Assembly: GCA_017405115.1 (NCBI GenBank) | Contig: JAFRBA010000281.1 | Span: 1-30,557, forward strand | Source of the DNA: Kiritimatiellia bacterium | GTDB lineage: Bacteria; Verrucomicrobiota; Kiritimatiellia; RFP12; UBA1067 | Direction of reading: 5' to 3' | Length of the DNA: 30,557 nt | In this document: piece after piece, positions 16,290-23,867 of the stretch | Position numbering within the stretch: position 1 is the first letter of the stretch | Layout of the letters: the number at the start of each line of letters is the position of its first letter | Notes under the pieces: model-generated | Database searches by the model: none | What the model was told of the DNA's origin: nothing | What the model saw: the letters and a program-made list of their open reading frames with translations, nothing else | Translations under genes and position numbers: made by a program

Positions 16290-18332
16290 TCACTCAGTCG
16301 GCTGGAATTCCACAGGGAACCAAGTGCGGTAGTAATTGTCCCGCCGCCAAGTATTGCCCGCCGAAGCATAATCGCAGAAAAACACCGTAGTCGGCAAACG
16401 TCCCTCGGGGTTCTCGTGATGCGAACCGATTGGCAGCGTCGCCGAGAAAGCCATCCGCACGTCTTCCGATGGAGTCCGTACCGCCGCAAACGCCGACATC
16501 TTCTGCCCGTCCTTGATTCCGCCACGAAACGGCTCCGCCATATCTCCGTCGGCGAAGCGACTGTCGCGGGCGAGCATAACGGGGCCTCTCGTGAAAGCGA
16601 CATGGTGTGCAAGCGAGTGGGCCACCACCGGCATGTCAAACCTGACTTGCACAATGTCGCCAAGCTTCCAGTCGTGCAAAACCGTGAAGTACTCCCCCGC
16701 CTTGACGCCGTCGAGCACCTTGCCGTTCAGCTTGACCTCTGTCGTTGCGCTCCATGCGGGAATGCGGAAGCGGACAGGCACCGACCCAGTCGTATGACTG
16801 ACGATTCTGACATTATCCGTCCTGGGATAAAGTGAATACATGTCAAAGGCGACCTTGCGACCGTCGGAGAACTCGCCCTTCACGAGTGCCGACGAATAGA
16901 AGTTGAACGTAGCGACATCGCCGCGCGTCGTGAACAACTCCTTGAGAAAGCAAAGAAAGCCACGCGGACCGTTCGCCGTGCAGCAGTCCGTGTGCATGTA
17001 GCAGTGGTTCATACCATGCCAGCGGTTGCCGGTTAGCGGAGTGTATGCGGCGAACTCGCCGCCATCCGTGCGAAGCGCGCCAAGGTAGGCGTTGTAGAAA
17101 GTACGTTCGATCTGATCGGCCCACCTCGCGTCATCCGTAATCTCTAGAAGCTTCTCGCAGAAGCGCATCCAAGTTGTCGTAACGCACGTCTCCTGAAGAT
17201 GGATGTACGGAAGATGCTGCTTTTTAGCTCCATGAAACCACGCCTCGCTTGACGCACAGCCACCTGCAAGGTTGATTTCCTCCTTCACGATGTCCTCCGC
17301 AGTCATCACTGCCGCCTTCAAAATGTCATCCACCGAAGGAATTGGATATTGGGTATTTTCATATTTGCACAATTTCACAATTTCACAATATTCCAAAAGC
17401 CCCTGGTAGCAGCTCATCATCTCGTATGCCTTCCAACGATTGTGCTTCACCACGTAGCCGCCGTGTGTCTCTGGCGTGTTACCGTAGCCGTTGCGATCGG
17501 CGACCGAAACGCCCTTGAGCGCGAGATCGACAAGGCGTGGGCCCGACGCGGGCTCCGTCATGCCCTTCACGATGTACACCGCGAAGTCGAGATACCTCTG
17601 CGCAGCGTCCTTGCCGTCCTTCGCGGCAACGCGCCTGTACAGCCACACGACCGGCTCAAGGATCGACGAACTTGCGTACCCAGACCAGTTGCCCGTCTGC
17701 CACAGCTCACGTCCGCGTTTGCCGTTCGGCCCAATCTCCGCAATCACATAGTCGCAAAGCCGCTTCGCCGCCTCAAGCGCGCGTTGCGCACCGGGAGAGA
17801 CGCGCTCCTGCGCGTCCTCGGCCGCAGAGGGCTGCGGCCCTCCCGCAAGATCGTAGTAATGCAGCAGCCCCATCAGTGTGTACTTCATGCCCCAGACATC
17901 CCAGCCCTCGCCGCACCGCAGCTCATCGGGGTAGTTGCCGATATAGCCGCACTCCTCCTGCGACGCGAGTATTCGCTCAATGCCGCGCTCGATCTTCGAA
18001 CAAAGTTCCTTCGCAACTTTACACTTTACACTTTCAACTTTACACTTCTCGTCTGTTGCGTATCGTAAATACGCAACAGACGAGTGCATCCACTTGCCCC
18101 AGAACTCCGTCTGCCACTTTCCCGTGCGCTCCGTCTTCTCCATGAACGGCGCAGTGATGTAGTCGACGTCTCTCGCGGCGACATGTCGCTCGACCATCGC
18201 GTCAAGCCGCTCGCCGAGATATCCCTTGAGCCGCACGTAGCCGATATTGCCGAGCGAGTCGCAATTGGCGGCGGAAACCACTGCCGCCGCAAAGGCGGCG
18301 GGCACTGCCACATATAACCTCTTCATGCACAT
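16290..18332 (-). CDS. GH127-type beta-L-arabinofuranosidase (secreted)
   Basis: This enzyme probably releases L-arabinofuranose from plant glycans or glycoproteins. It matches the zinc-thiolate GH127 family: E363 (SEAWF), E381 and C383 in LQETCVTTTW, and the cysteine pair C450-C451 in DCCTANGPRG. These line up with the Glu, Glu, Cys and Cys-Cys that hold zinc and act as nucleophile in the bifidobacterial enzyme. An all-alpha barrel precedes a beta-sandwich ending about residue 680. The N-terminus is a signal peptide (KRLYVAVPAAFAAAVVSA). ATG at 18330-18332 is chosen because the promoter places the transcript start on it; ATG at 18324-18326 is the other option. There is no ribosome site. Two in-frame repeat insertions lie in its N-terminal half (18016-18084 and 17793-17844). 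No GH127 partner such as a transporter is next to it. Confidence 0.9.
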   Translation of the reverse strand: MCMKRLYVAVPAAFAAAVVSAANCDSLGNIGYVRLKGYLGERLDAMVERHVAARDVDYITAPFMEKTERTGKWQTEFWGKWMHSSVAYLRYATDEKCKVESVKCKVAKELCSKIERGIERILASQEECGYIGNYPDELRCGEGWDVWGMKYTLMGLLHYYDLAGGPQPSAAEDAQERVSPGAQRALEAAKRLCDYVIAEIGPNGKRGRELWQTGNWSGYASSSILEPVVWLYRRVAAKDGKDAAQRYLDFAVYIVKGMTEPASGPRLVDLALKGVSVADRNGYGNTPETHGGYVVKHNRWKAYEMMSCYQGLLEYCEIVKLCKYENTQYPIPSVDDILKAAVMTAEDIVKEEINLAGGCASSEAWFHGAKKQHLPYIHLQETCVTTTWMRFCEKLLEITDDARWADQIERTFYNAYLGALRTDGGEFAAYTPLTGNRWHGMNHCYMHTDCCTANGPRGFLCFLKELFTTRGDVATFNFYSSALVKGEFSDGRKVAFDMYSLYPRTDNVRIVSHTTGSVPVRFRIPAWSATTEVKLNGKVLDGVKAGEYFTVLHDWKLGDIVQVRFDMPVVAHSLAHHVAFTRGPVMLARDSRFADGDMAEPFRGGIKDGQKMSAFAAVRTPSEDVRMAFSATLPIGSHHENPEGRLPTTVFFCDYASAGNTWRRDNYYRTWFPVEFQPTE
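17793..17844. repeat. Three-stem palindromic element in frame inside GH127
   Basis: Two hairpins stand side by side: GACGCGC-TCCT-GCGCGTC (17799-17816) and GGCCGCAG-AGGG-CTGCGGCC (17820-17839). Both are enclosed by an outer stem GGGAG (17793-17797) and CTCCC (17840-17844). The 52 bp encode about GGPQPSAAEDAQERVSPG in a loop between helices of the catalytic barrel, with the frame kept. The layout resembles protein-coding palindromic elements such as those known from Rickettsia, but it is not the same sequence family as far as I can tell. Confidence 0.75.
18016..18084. repeat. Heptamer array plus 16-bp perfect hairpin in frame inside GH127
   Basis: Positions 18016-18050 are five heptamers: ACTTTAC, ACTTTAC, ACTTTCA, ACTTTAC, ACTTCTC. 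They run into a perfect inverted repeat with arms CTCGTCTGTTGCGTAT (18048-18063) and ATACGCAACAGACGAG (18069-18084) around a 5-nt loop. The encoded peptide is SSVAYLRYATDEKCKVESVK plus CKVAKE. The array part adds residues not expected in the family. Confidence 0.85.
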
Positions 18333-18338
18333 GTATAC

Positions 18339-18368
18339 ATGATAGCAAAACAACAGGCACTGGCTCAA
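18339..18368 (-). promoter_or_regulatory. Promoter of GH127, predicted leaderless
   Basis: On the minus strand, TTGAGC (18363-18368) and TATCAT (18339-18344) are 18 bp apart, with TG at the extended position (TGCTATCAT). The expected +1 falls on or next to the A of the ATG at 18332, which explains the missing ribosome site. Confidence 0.5.
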
Positions 18369-18496
18369 TATATAATCTTGCCTATAAGATGCACAATCTT
18401 ATCATGATAAGCCCTGTCTCCAGAGTCTATCCCCAATCAGCTCGAAATCGGGCGCATCTCCATCTTTTACCGGTGCGCGATTACCGATGAATTCTT

Positions 18497-18523
18497 TTTC
18501 GTGTGTTTCGTGTATTTCGTGGT
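18497..18523. repeat. Nonamer tandem array (TTTCGTGTG-type)
   Basis: Three 9-bp units, TTTCGTGTG, TTTCGTGTA and TTTCGTGGT, lie between the GH127 promoter and the nucleotidyltransferase gene. Confidence 0.85.
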
Positions 18524-18659
18524 TTTGCGATTTCCTCACGCTCTGAGGCAAAGCGTCAGAGCCTTTTCAGGCACTCCCTTCAACTCCGCTTTCACAAGCA
18601 GAAACTCAAGATTCACCTTTGCTCGCTTCGCTATTGCCATTGCTCCTCCTTCCTTTTAG

Positions 18660-18687
18660 CGGCAACATCCTATACACTAGATCCTAT
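18660..18687. repeat. Dispersed repeat, copy A
   Basis: CGGCAACATCCTATACACTA and the following GATCCTA match copy B at 20164-20188 apart from a 2-bp gap and one base. Within copy A, ATCCTATACAC occurs twice in tandem. Confidence 0.7.
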
Positions 18688-18756
18688 ACACTTAGGTCCA
18701 CATGGATCCCATCCTTTCTAACTGAATAGTGTTTTCATTATTTTCGCGTGGTCTGT

Positions 18757-18776
18757 CCACATCAGTCCTCATGTGG
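18757..18776 (-). terminator. Possible terminator of the regulator/nucleotidyltransferase pair
   Basis: CCACAT (18757-18762) and ATGTGG (18771-18776) form a 6-bp stem with an 8-nt loop one base after the nucleotidyltransferase stop. The T-run expected downstream is weak, so this is tentative. Confidence 0.4.
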
Positions 18777-18777
18777 C

Positions 18778-19470
18778 TTACCCCATTCGGACATTTGCCA
18801 ACTTGTGAAACGCGGACATAATCGCAGCGAACCTATCTTCTGGACGACTCTCCGTCTGCACAAAACCCATAACTGCATCCTCCAAATCCGGATTCGTGAG
18901 GTATCCGGCGAACTTCTCCGCGAGCTTAGAACAAACTGCAGGTTCTGCGCTAATTTCGTCAACCAACGTTCCTCGTCCGTTAAACAGACATATTACATCC
19001 TCGAAATCCGTACTGCTAACAAAGTCGCCCTTGCCTCGGTCTTCAAACGCCTCGATCTTGAGCGCCACAAAGAACGGTGGCGAGACCACTTTGACCGAAT
19101 GTCCTTCGATGTTTATTGTCGTGGCGGTTTGCAATGCCTCTTCAAACAGCGGCGACTTCCATCCAAGAACATCTTCGCGTACCGGCAGGACATCAACGAC
19201 GATTCCATCCACAATCCATCTGCAAATCGGCGCGTCCTCTCTTGTGTCATGTCGAAATCCGCGCGACTCCAGTTCCCGCTCTTCCCTGTGAAACTCTGTC
19301 CGCGTGCGGACGTTTGCGACAATGTCAATGTCCTTCGTCACCCGAATGGCATCTACTGTCGGATCATTGACAAGAAGCGACAAAACAGACCCGCCAAGAA
19401 ATGCAAAATCAAAGGGTGCGTCCTTCAATTTCTCATTCAGCGCAACAATTGATGCGGCAATCTCATTCAT
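18778..19470 (-). CDS. AbiEii-like nucleotidyltransferase (probable toxin of a two-gene module)
   Basis: This 230-residue protein has the minimal nucleotidyltransferase fold: FLGGSVLSLLVNDP (the GGS motif), the metal pair KDIDIVANV, a third acidic residue in VDVLPV, and the family stretch KIEAFEDRGKGDFVSSTDFE. Such enzymes attach nucleotides to RNA or proteins; the AbiEii group are toxins held in check by a regulator encoded just upstream. ATG at 19468-19470 overlaps the stop of that regulator by 4 bp (ATGA). A longer upstream frame exists but lies inside the regulator gene out of frame and is not family-like. A hairpin follows the stop. The substrate is unknown. Confidence 0.85.
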   Translation of the reverse strand: MNEIAASIVALNEKLKDAPFDFAFLGGSVLSLLVNDPTVDAIRVTKDIDIVANVRTRTEFHREERELESRGFRHDTREDAPICRWIVDGIVVDVLPVREDVLGWKSPLFEEALQTATTINIEGHSVKVVSPPFFVALKIEAFEDRGKGDFVSSTDFEDVICLFNGRGTLVDEISAEPAVCSKLAEKFAGYLTNPDLEDAVMGFVQTESRPEDRFAAIMSAFHKLANVRMG

Positions 19471-19967
19471 CGAACAAGTTCCTTGAGTTTCGCTTCGGCA
19501 AAAAGGCGTTCGCGCAGACGTCCGCCGCGCAACATGTCGATAAGCGCCAATTTGTCGTACAGGGCGCGATCCTTGGCTGCCGCAGCTGGTGCTGTTGGAT
19601 AGAGAGGCACACAGGCTCGCCCGAACGACTCCCCGCCGGAATAGCTCCAGACAGGCGCAATTCCCGACGTGGCGAACGAGGAATTTGCGATTGGCGCAGC
19701 ATAAGATGTAGCCAGCCCCTTTACAATCATCCCATTGAAACGGAACGGAAATGCATAGCGAAGCCCATGAACCAAGAACTCCAAGACGTTCCGCTTCATG
19801 GCGCAACGGCCTGAGTTAAGCAGGTTCGCGGTCTGTAGCCGGTTGATGCATGCGTACGCCTCGGACGCGCTCAAACAGGTACGCTTGCCCAATTGCGCAA
19901 ACGTCTCGCCTGCGTTCGCCCCGTCCATAAGTGCCGCTAGCACAACAATGTCCTGCCCTTTAAGCAT
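19467..19967 (-). CDS. Winged-helix regulator, probable antitoxin/partner of the nucleotidyltransferase
   Basis: The 166-residue protein starts with a DNA-binding winged helix (MLKGQDIVVLAALMDGANAG, then a helix-turn-helix in the segment SASEAYACINRLQTANLL, ending about residue 60). The second part has the conserved stretch VLEFLVHGLRYAFPFRFNG and PVWSYSGG, and ends with LYDKLALIDMLRGGRLRER. I recognise this as a family regularly encoded next to AbiEii-type nucleotidyltransferases. I place the start at ATG 19965-19967 because GGGGGA lies six or seven bases upstream. An ATG at 19977-19979 lies inside the operator palindrome and would leave almost no leader. It probably represses its own operon through the 17-bp palindrome at 19978-19994. 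Confidence 0.75.
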   Translation of the reverse strand: MLKGQDIVVLAALMDGANAGETFAQLGKRTCLSASEAYACINRLQTANLLNSGRCAMKRNVLEFLVHGLRYAFPFRFNGMIVKGLATSYAAPIANSSFATSGIAPVWSYSGGESFGRACVPLYPTAPAAAAKDRALYDKLALIDMLRGGRLRERLFAEAKLKELVR

Positions 19968-19977
19968 TGGTTCCCCC

Positions 19978-19994
19978 ATTCGCGATTCGCGAAT
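19978..19994. promoter_or_regulatory. 17-bp perfect palindrome, probable operator
   Basis: ATTCGCGA, centre T, TCGCGAAT: two perfect 8-bp arms. It directly abuts the -10 box and covers the predicted start of transcription, so a bound protein would block the polymerase. The winged-helix product of the first gene is the obvious candidate to bind it. Confidence 0.75.
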
Positions 19995-20024
19995 AGTATA
20001 TCACATTTTTTGCTTACATGTCAA
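19995..20024 (-). promoter_or_regulatory. Strong promoter of the regulator/nucleotidyltransferase operon
   Basis: On the minus strand, a perfect TTGACA (20019-20024) and TATACT (19995-20000) are 18 bp apart, with TGA before the -10. This is the best match to the sigma70 consensus in the window. Confidence 0.85.
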
Positions 20025-20163
20025 CCGCAGTCTTTATCTCGCAAAAAAAGCCGAAAACAGCGTCTTTTCAATACCGCCTTCGGGGCTGTCCCCCGTCAGT
20101 CTGCCTCACGCAGTGTCCAGCGGCCATTCCGTCATCCGCTCTAGCCATCATAGCCTCATCATT

Positions 20164-20188
20164 CGGCAACATCCTACACTCGATCCTA
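20164..20188. repeat. Dispersed repeat, copy B
   Basis: CGGCAACATCCTACACTCGA followed by TCCTA matches copy A at 18660-18687. The two copies lie on either side of the regulator/nucleotidyltransferase module in the same orientation. Confidence 0.65.
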
Positions 20189-20324
20189 AAGTCCGACCTT
20201 CCTACTCACAGATTGACGGCTTCACTTTTCGAACTCGACGGCTCACCTTCCCAACCGACCATATTGGAGAGCGCCCCTACAAGTCGATTACAATTCCAGA
20301 CATCAAATCCCTATTCTGGGAACC

Positions 20325-20403
20325 TCAAAAGTCCCTTAAAGGGAAGTCAAAAGTCCCTTCTGGGAAGAGCAAACAAGTCTTAAGGGGACCACGGGAACCC
20401 CTT
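20325..20403. repeat. Doubled TCAAAAGTCCCTT unit and hairpin
   Basis: Two direct copies begin TCAAAAGTCCCTT (20325-20346 and 20347-20367). Each carries a small internal palindrome (CCCTTAAAGGG in the first). They are followed by a hairpin AAGGGG (20382-20387) / CCCCTT (20398-20403). It lies 55 bp after the operon's last stop codon and may slow or end its transcript. Confidence 0.7.
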
Positions 20404-20457
20404 GGAGGGACGTCTCTTCACGGAATTGAGGCAAGAAGTCCCGAACTTCGACCTTCT

Positions 20458-21417
20458 TTAAATGAGCATCGACTGCCCTACGAGGTCAATCGCATGGAGA
20501 ATTTGACCACGGCTGGCTTTTGTGGTCGGCGTCCAGACCGTCATCAGAAAACCTTTAAGCCGATCCTTGTTGACGACACCACGGCAATGCGCCACTGTCA
20601 GCGGAAAGTTCACGTCATTCCCACGTATGCCTTTCTTCGCATAAAGGAAGTCGGGATACCAGTTCGTCGCGCATGGCACTTGATCGAATCCTGCCGCGTC
20701 GAGGTCGGCGTAGGCCTGCATCCTCGGCGGATGCCACTTCGCCTCGGCGGTGCGGAAACTGCGCCCATAGTACCAGTTCGAGAGAAGAATCGATTTCGGG
20801 CAATTCGCATAGAACAACTCGCGGTTGAACCACGACTCGTCCGCGAACATCCACGCCCGTGCGCCATACTTGTTCACTTCGCCCTCAAGAAACTTCACGT
20901 CGTGCCAGTAAAGAGCCCCCTGTCGCTTCACGATATAGTCCTTGCGGTTGTGTATGGATATATCGGACTCTTCGTCCATGCCAATATGGAAGAGGCGCGG
21001 ATGGCCGAATATCTCCGCAACGTCCTTGATGACGTCTTCACATGTCTTGTAGTACTCTGGTGTGGAGACCATGTGTTGCACCTCACCAAGCCAAGCATCA
21101 TGACATGTGGCGAAGTTCAGTTTCGGAATGGCCGCTATGCCCATCTTCTTAAGCCGCTCTACTTCGCCACGCATCCGTTCCGGTGCCCAGCTGCCCTTGA
21201 CGGCAAGTTCTGGATGGCTCGGCAGGACAATCCCCTCGCCGACATCGACGACAACCATGTTCATGCCGATCTCCGCCATGCGCTCGGCCGCTTCCTTCCA
21301 AACGTCGTAGTCGAAAGCAAGATTGTCCCGCATCGGCTTCAACGAATTGTCGTCACCCCACATCCTGTATCCGAGGTGGAGCAATATCGACCAAATGAAT
21401 CTCTCCTCGCTCTTCAT
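20458..21417 (-). CDS. TIM-barrel glycosidase-like protein (GH20-reminiscent)
   Basis: This 319-residue protein looks like a TIM barrel: FDYDVWKEAAERMAEIGMNM, VVVDVGEGI, then a helix and KKMGIAAIPKLNF. The segment RLFHIGMDEESD (D148-E149-E150) resembles the HxGGDE catalytic motif of GH20 hexosaminidases, which also falls at the end of a barrel strand. The match is partial and a specific family cannot be claimed. No signal peptide is seen, so it would act in the cytoplasm unless exported otherwise. ATG at 21417 follows GAGGA. The upstream gene ends only 3 bp before it, so the two are translationally coupled. It is the last gene of the five-gene operon. Confidence 0.65.
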   Translation of the reverse strand: MKSEERFIWSILLHLGYRMWGDDNSLKPMRDNLAFDYDVWKEAAERMAEIGMNMVVVDVGEGIVLPSHPELAVKGSWAPERMRGEVERLKKMGIAAIPKLNFATCHDAWLGEVQHMVSTPEYYKTCEDVIKDVAEIFGHPRLFHIGMDEESDISIHNRKDYIVKRQGALYWHDVKFLEGEVNKYGARAWMFADESWFNRELFYANCPKSILLSNWYYGRSFRTAEAKWHPPRMQAYADLDAAGFDQVPCATNWYPDFLYAKKGIRGNDVNFPLTVAHCRGVVNKDRLKGFLMTVWTPTTKASRGQILHAIDLVGQSMLI

Positions 21418-21420
21418 ATT

Positions 21421-22569
21421 TTATTCCTCACTTCCACCTGCGCTTCCAATGCTTCTTGCCTCAACAGTTTTGCCGCCCATCTGCCAGGCGAGCCAACCCG
21501 CCCAGACAGCGAATGACACAATCAGCAGCTTCTGCATGCTTGGAACCCAGGGGTTGAATGGAATCGCCTTGAGGTCTATGCAGAGCGCAAAGACGGTGAT
21601 TATCACCACAAACCAGACCGTCCAGGCGAGATCGGTCCCCTTCCGGAACCGGGCGACGAGGATCGCCGCGCCGCCGAAGGTGGCGAGGTAGCATCCGACA
21701 TTGTGTGCCGTCCCGTTGGCGTCGAACGGCACGAGCGCGATGGTGCACAGCCCCACGACGTTAACCGCGCCGCCCCAGCCAACGAGGATCCTGCGCCATC
21801 CGCCGCCGATTCTGCGCACGAGATGCGTCCACACCCCCGCCACGCTCGCCGCCGACAGGAACATGCCGGCCACAAACCAGTAGTGACATAATGGATAGCG
21901 AACGCCTCGCACCCTGGTCTCGCCAAGTGCGCTGAGCATCTGCATGAGCGGGTTGTATCCACCGCCGGGGTAAAGCGTCATCGCCACGAAGAAACACGCA
22001 AACCCCGCCGCGCCGAGGGTCAATGCGTACCACCTGATGTCGATTCGCCCAGCGGCGACGCGCCATTCGCCGCTCCAGAAGAACGACACAAGCAGACACA
22101 CTTCCGCCGCAATGTATGCCGGGCCGATGAGAGCATTGCACCCAGGCATTCGAACCAGCCCCCCGCCGATCATCAAGTCGGAAAAGAGCAAGAGCCCGAT
22201 GCCGCAGACGTAGAATGTCCGCCGCGTCGCCAGTGCCGTCGCAAATGAAATCGCGGTCAGGACGGAATATGCGCACACTGCGGCGTTCGCCGCCGGGGGA
22301 AGGACGGGAGGATGCAGCCGCACAAGAACGAACAGGGAAAGAGAAACCGCCGCCGCGAGGAACACACGGATGTCCGGTCGCGCCTCGCGCAGTTGCCCGA
22401 TTGTCCAGAACACTTGCGCCAGCGAGAACCCTGCCACGCCATACAGGAACTCCACGGAAGTAGTCGCCGCCCCGCGCACGGCGAGGAACAAGTCGCCAAT
22501 CAAGAACGTAGCGGCAAAGCCAGCCAACATCCACTTCCGACGAAAACGGACATCCTCAGCAGACATCAT
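21421..22569 (-). CDS. Polytopic membrane protein, YhhN-like half fused to DUF998-like half
   Basis: The 382-residue protein has about eleven hydrophobic helices. The first half (to about 165) resembles YhhN/TMEM86: FLIGDLFLAV, FLYGVAGFSLAQVFW and CGIGLLLFSDLMIGGG, a family that includes lysoplasmalogenases. The second half resembles DUF998: YPGGGYNPLMQMLSALGETR, PLCHYWFVAGMFLS, and a late ALVPFDANGTAHNVG. Both halves hold polar or charged residues inside helices, as in membrane lipid enzymes. Family assignments are from pattern alone. The start ATG overlaps the phosphatase stop by 4 bp (ATGA), and the next gene starts 3 bp after this stop. Confidence 0.65.
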   Translation of the reverse strand: MMSAEDVRFRRKWMLAGFAATFLIGDLFLAVRGAATTSVEFLYGVAGFSLAQVFWTIGQLREARPDIRVFLAAAVSLSLFVLVRLHPPVLPPAANAAVCAYSVLTAISFATALATRRTFYVCGIGLLLFSDLMIGGGLVRMPGCNALIGPAYIAAEVCLLVSFFWSGEWRVAAGRIDIRWYALTLGAAGFACFFVAMTLYPGGGYNPLMQMLSALGETRVRGVRYPLCHYWFVAGMFLSAASVAGVWTHLVRRIGGGWRRILVGWGGAVNVVGLCTIALVPFDANGTAHNVGCYLATFGGAAILVARFRKGTDLAWTVWFVVIITVFALCIDLKAIPFNPWVPSMQKLLIVSFAVWAGWLAWQMGGKTVEARSIGSAGGSEE

Positions 22570-23867
22570 TGATTTGTCCTTTGGCTCGGCTCCAACATAA
22601 TGGCGCGAAACGCCGCAATCTCATCCTCAGTGACACCGCAATCGAGCAGATACAACTCGATGCGACGATTCCAGCTGTCGCCCTCATTACCGTACTTGGC
22701 AAAGCCGTTATTGAAATGAAGTTCGCTGTTCCAAACAAGATTTCCTTTGGCATCCTTAAACGGAATATTCGGATAAAACGTCGACTCCCAGTCCGTTTCA
22801 ATGTCGTGACGATTCACACCCAGTACTCCGTTGAGCACATATGCCAACGCCCCCGTACGATCCGCGCCCCCAATACAATGGAAATAGATTGGGTAGTTCT
22901 TCCTATTGCAAAACACACGGAAGTTCCTCGCCATAGTTTTTTTTCCATGATGTGAGAAAATACTTTTGTAGGATTGGGACGGGTGCTTGATAAGTTTCAC
23001 CCCTGAACCAAGCGGCGACTCGCTCAGGCCTGCAGTCTCACCCTCGCCACGAAGGTCAAGATCCGTGCGGATCCCAAGAACACCCGACAGATACTTGGAG
23101 TCATTCACAGTTAACCGGTTTAGCCCCGGCTCCTCGCCCGTTACGCTGTTGCTGTTGAGGCCCTGCCCTCTATAGGCCATCGACTGCTTTACACGGCGTC
23201 CGTCCTCAGTACGTCTGCCTCCAAGATCGCGGAAATTACCAACATCCCCCTCCAACTCAATCCAACGGGGAGCCAAGTCCTCGGTATGGAACGATCCAAT
23301 CGCAGAGGAAACGACACGGCGGCTTTCCTTGCATCCGTGACGTGGCCAGCAACTGAAGCCGCACCGCCCACGCGACGTAACGCGCCAGTAGTACTCGCTC
23401 GCAACCTCAAGATTAGCTCTGGGTACAGTGTACGACATGTCGCAACAATTCGTCGTGTCGCCTCGCTCACTGATTTCGCGACCGGTGATCTTGTCCATCC
23501 TGACAGTGCGAAAGTACCAGATTCGCGCATCAGAAAGGTCTGGAACCTTGCCAATTTCAATCTTCCAAGGGCCAGTCTCTCCTGCATCCGCGCGCCACGC
23601 CAAGACAAGCGGCTTCGCCTTGCGCCATAGCTTGTCGTGGTGGATGACCTTGCCGTGCGCCCTGTCGTACGAGAAGAACTGAAGCCGATCTTCTGTCGTC
23701 GGCAAAGCCAAGACTTTCTTCTGCGCGTCTGGAACAAGCGCTATGACCGCGCCGTTAGTCGGTGCCAACAGCTCCACCGACGCCTGACATGACACGGCAC
23801 AGAACACCATGCCACAAAGCATAGTTCGCATTAACGACAGTCCTATCATCGTCTTGGTCATCAACAT
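22566..23867 (-). CDS. Secreted tyrosine/dual-specificity phosphatase-like protein
   Basis: The 433-residue protein starts with a signal peptide (hydrophobic stretch about residues 7-28, SCQA near a possible lipobox/cleavage site). Residues about 30-195 look like a beta-sandwich (fibronectin-III-like), with LAPTNGAVIALV and YYWRV. The catalytic part has the family opening GDVGNFRDLGG and the P-loop HCIGGADRTG (C331, R337: CX5R), typical of the DSP/PTP (PF13350-like) phosphatases. The substrate may be a phosphoprotein, inositol phosphate or nucleotide outside the cytoplasm. Its ATG directly follows the TGA of the phosphoesterase gene, with no gap. A second ATG lies two codons later. Confidence 0.85.
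   Translation of the reverse strand: MLMTKTMIGLSLMRTMLCGMVFCAVSCQASVELLAPTNGAVIALVPDAQKKVLALPTTEDRLQFFSYDRAHGKVIHHDKLWRKAKPLVLAWRADAGETGPWKIEIGKVPDLSDARIWYFRTVRMDKITGREISERGDTTNCCDMSYTVPRANLEVASEYYWRVTSRGRCGFSCWPRHGCKESRRVVSSAIGSFHTEDLAPRWIELEGDVGNFRDLGGRRTEDGRRVKQSMAYRGQGLNSNSVTGEEPGLNRLTVNDSKYLSGVLGIRTDLDLRGEGETAGLSESPLGSGVKLIKHPSQSYKSIFSHHGKKTMARNFRVFCNRKNYPIYFHCIGGADRTGALAYVLNGVLGVNRHDIETDWESTFYPNIPFKDAKGNLVWNSELHFNNGFAKYGNEGDSWNRRIELYLLDCGVTEDEIAAFRAIMLEPSQRTNQ

Larger units (their letters stand above)
18369..18756. other. Repeat-rich intergenic stretch without a gene
   Basis: No coding signal is seen. It holds a nonamer array (18497-18523: TTTCGTGTG, TTTCGTGTA, TTTCGTGGT), a 7-bp-stem hairpin (GCTCTGA/TCAGAGC, 18540-18562, followed by CTTTT), and one copy of a dispersed repeat (18660-18687). 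Confidence 0.6.
20025..20457. other. Intergenic stretch with small repeats, no gene
   Basis: Open frames here have no family-like sequence. The stretch holds a small CGGGG/CCCCG hairpin (20081-20095), dispersed repeat copy B, and a doubled 21/22-bp unit with hairpins at 20325-20403. It separates the toxin-antitoxin-like module from the last gene of the five-gene operon. Confidence 0.6.

Noticed and set aside
18540..18562. Hairpin with following CTTTT as a plus-strand terminator
   Set aside because: No plus-strand gene lies upstream for it to end; it is more likely another dispersed palindrome.
19798..21516. Plus-strand open frame of 572 codons
   Set aside because: It is antisense to the regulator and the GH20-like gene and crosses a repeat-rich gap; no recognisable domain or ribosome site.
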